NCBI RefSeq assembly: GCF_018717645.1
Contig: NZ_JAFLHG010000002.1
Location: forward strand, 248,001-312,000
From: Microbacterium flavum
GTDB lineage: Bacteria; Actinomycetota; Actinomycetes; Actinomycetales; Microbacteriaceae
Reading direction: 5' to 3'
DNA length: 64,000 bases
Part shown: piece after piece, positions 61,001 through 64,000 of the stretch
Position numbering within the stretch: the first letter of the stretch is position 1
Layout: each line of letters begins with the position of its first letter
Notes under the pieces: model-generated
Seen by the model: only the letters and a program-made list of their open reading frames with translations
What the model was told of the DNA's origin: nothing
Databases searched by the model: none
Position numbers and translations under genes: made by a program

Positions 61001-61935
61001 TGGCCCGCGGGTGGATCGCCCGCCGGCCCGGGCCGCCGCGCTCGTGGCAGCTCGCGGAGGTGCCGGTGCCCGCGCCCGGACCGGGCGAGGTCACGATCCG
61101 GGTGCGCGCGGCGGGCGTCAATCCCGCGGACGCCAAGCACGTGGCCACCGAGAGCGGCCAGGACTGGCCGGTCGCGATCGGGTACGAGGTCTCCGGCGAG
61201 ATCACCGGGGTCGGCCCCGATACGAGGATCGGCTCGGGTGCCGTCGCCGTCGGTGACGAGGTCCTCGCCTTCCGCATCGGGGGCGGCTACTCCTCGGCGG
61301 TGACCGTGGCGGCCGAGAAGGTGTTCCACAAGCCCGCGACCCTGACGCATCCCGAGGCCGCGAACCTGCTGCTGACCGGCACCACCGCCGCCGAGATGCT
61401 CGCCGTCGTCGCGGCGGCACCGGGGGACACGGTGCTCCTGCACGGCGCCTCGGGCGCCGTCGGCGTCAGCGTGCTGCAGCAGGCGGCCGCCCGCGGCATC
61501 CGCGTGATCGGCACGGCGGCGGAGGGCTCGTTCGACCGCGTGCGTCGTTTCGGCGGGATCCCGATCACCTACGGGCCGGGTCTGCGCGAGCGCGTGCTCG
61601 CGGCCGCCGGCGACGTTCCGATCGCCGCGGCGCTGGATGCCGTCGGCACCGACGAGGCGATCGACGTGTCACTCGCACTCGTCGCGGACCGCTCGCGGAT
61701 CGTCACGATCGCCGCCCGCGGGCGAGCGGAGGACGACGGCATCCGGTGGATCGCCGGGTCGCTCCCCGACAGCGCGCGGTTCCGGGATGCCGTCCGGCCC
61801 GCCCTGATCGAGGCCGCCGCGGCGGGGACCCTCCTCGTCCCGATCGCCGCGACGTTCCCGCTCGGAGAGGCACCGGGCGCGCTCGAGCTGCTCGCGAGCG
61901 GCCACCCCGGCGGCGCACTCGCGCTGCTGCCCTGA
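61000..61935 (+). CDS. Zinc-type/quinone oxidoreductase-like protein
   Basis: 311 residues. MDR-superfamily layout: N-terminal GroES-like domain (VRAAGVNPADAKHVATESG, GYEVSGEITGVG), then a Rossmann domain with HGASGAVGVSVLQQAAARGIRVIGTA, typical for NADPH. The catalytic zinc ligands of alcohol dehydrogenases are absent, pointing to the quinone-oxidoreductase branch. Substrate unknown. Coupled to era only by the TGATG overlap. Confidence 0.9.
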   Translation: MARGWIARRPGPPRSWQLAEVPVPAPGPGEVTIRVRAAGVNPADAKHVATESGQDWPVAIGYEVSGEITGVGPDTRIGSGAVAVGDEVLAFRIGGGYSSAVTVAAEKVFHKPATLTHPEAANLLLTGTTAAEMLAVVAAAPGDTVLLHGASGAVGVSVLQQAAARGIRVIGTAAEGSFDRVRRFGGIPITYGPGLRERVLAAAGDVPIAAALDAVGTDEAIDVSLALVADRSRIVTIAARGRAEDDGIRWIAGSLPDSARFRDAVRPALIEAAAAGTLLVPIAATFPLGEAPGALELLASGHPGGALALLP

Positions 61936-61983
61936 CGCCCCCGCGTCCCGGCGGCGTCGTGATCCCGATCGGATCGAAGGGTG

Positions 61984-61989
61984 TACTCT
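61984..61989 (+). promoter_or_regulatory. Candidate -10 box for the leuA leader transcript
   Basis: TACTCT, 6 bp before the ATG of the leader peptide, so the leader would be translated from the very 5' end of the RNA. Confidence 0.5.
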
Positions 61990-61995
61990 TTCTGC

Positions 61996-62024
61996 ATGCG
62001 CTTCGGCCAGCTCCTTCTTAGCTG

Positions 62025-62046
<22 letters not shown>
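61996..62046 (+). CDS. leuA leader peptide (attenuator ORF)
   Basis: 16 codons, MRFGQLLLSCRDEASI, then TAG. Three consecutive Leu codons (CTC CTT CTT) sit at positions 6-8; CTT is uncommon in the surrounding genes. The final codons overlap the first arm of a terminator hairpin, so a ribosome stalled for lack of leucyl-tRNA at codons 6-8 would change how the RNA folds. This is the layout of amino-acid attenuation, and leucine attenuation of leuA is known in actinobacteria. Confidence 0.8.
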
Positions 62047-63882
<1,836 letters not shown>

Positions 63883-63896
63883 CCCCGCGCCCCGCA

Positions 63897-63971
63897 ACCG
63901 CGAGACACGGTTTAAACGCCGAGACACCTGCTCAGCGCGGGTGTCTCGGCGCGTGGAGCGTGTCTCGCGGT
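63897..63971. repeat. Nested double inverted repeat after leuA
   Basis: Outer arms of 13 bp (63897-63909 with 63959-63971, around CCGCGAGACACG) enclose inner arms of 12 bp (63917-63928 with 63940-63951, CGCCGAGACACC). Both pairs match perfectly and share the core GAGACAC, so arms can also pair in other combinations. GTTTAAAC lies between the two left arms. It begins 15 bp after the leuA stop and may serve as a terminator. Confidence 0.85.
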
Positions 63972-64000
63972 CAGGTGGGAGGCCGGGCCGGGCCGGGCGC

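Noticed and set aside
63910..63917. GTTTAAAC as an attachment or integration site
   Set aside because: No integrase, tRNA or direct repeat is nearby; it is more simply the spacer of the inverted repeat.

Overview
The window is a gene-dense, high-G+C chromosomal segment of an actinobacterium, most likely a Microbacteriaceae member close to Microbacterium. The evidence is gene content and order: ctaE-qcrCAB beside trpD, uvrB/uvrA/uvrC with rapZ-whiA, gap-pgk-tpiA-secG-rbpA opposite pgl-opcA-zwf-pgi-tal-tkt, ctaB divergent from tkt, and hrcA-dnaJ-rsmE-HIT-phoH-ybeY-corC-era. RbpA, WhiA and OpcA are actinobacterial proteins, and many genes start a few bases after a TANNNT -10 box with no Shine-Dalgarno sequence. 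No tRNA, rRNA, CRISPR, prophage or insertion sequence was recognised. No stretch longer than 300 bp lacks a gene.

Layout. 1-3.8 kb: the cytochrome bc1/cytochrome c oxidase operon on the minus strand (qcrB runs off the left edge). 4-10.5 kb: trpD, a small membrane protein, a PHP-domain protein, a stand-alone 5'-3' exonuclease, two overlapping lipoprotein genes, a YchJ-family protein and a cation diffusion facilitator. 10.6-21.4 kb: rpsA, an orphan histidine kinase overlapping a degenerate-GGDEF membrane protein, coaE (whose reading frame runs deep into the convergent DUF4126 gene), uvrB, a VOC protein, a second MurE-like ligase, and an OhrR-like regulator divergent from a small Cys/His protein. 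21.4-32.9 kb: uvrA, uvrC, rapZ, whiA, sodA, then gap-pgk-tpiA-secG-rbpA.

32.9-41.1 kb is one tightly packed minus-strand operon for the pentose phosphate pathway: tkt, tal, pgi, zwf, opcA, pgl. It is followed by ctaB (heme O synthase, which supplies the oxidase at the left end), rpsT, an MFS transporter, an alpha/beta hydrolase, and a 1591-residue secreted nuclease/5'-nucleotidase with a lamin-tail domain and a (DPT)9 linker. 50-61.9 kb: lepA, DUF1990, hemW, CIRCE-controlled hrcA-dnaJ, then rsmE, HIT, phoH, ybeY, a CorC-like protein, era and an oxidoreductase, mostly with 4-base or TGATG overlaps. 62-64 kb: leuA behind a leucine-codon leader peptide and attenuator, followed by a nested double inverted repeat.

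The observations that merit most attention are the leuA leader/attenuator, the OhrR-like regulator with its palindrome and unusual partner, the coaE/DUF4126 antiparallel overlap, the kinase/degenerate-GGDEF pair, the window-wide pattern of leaderless starts, and the striking frequency of GGATGC/GCATCC across the window. I found no clear new defence or biosynthetic system; most of the window is conserved core chromosome.
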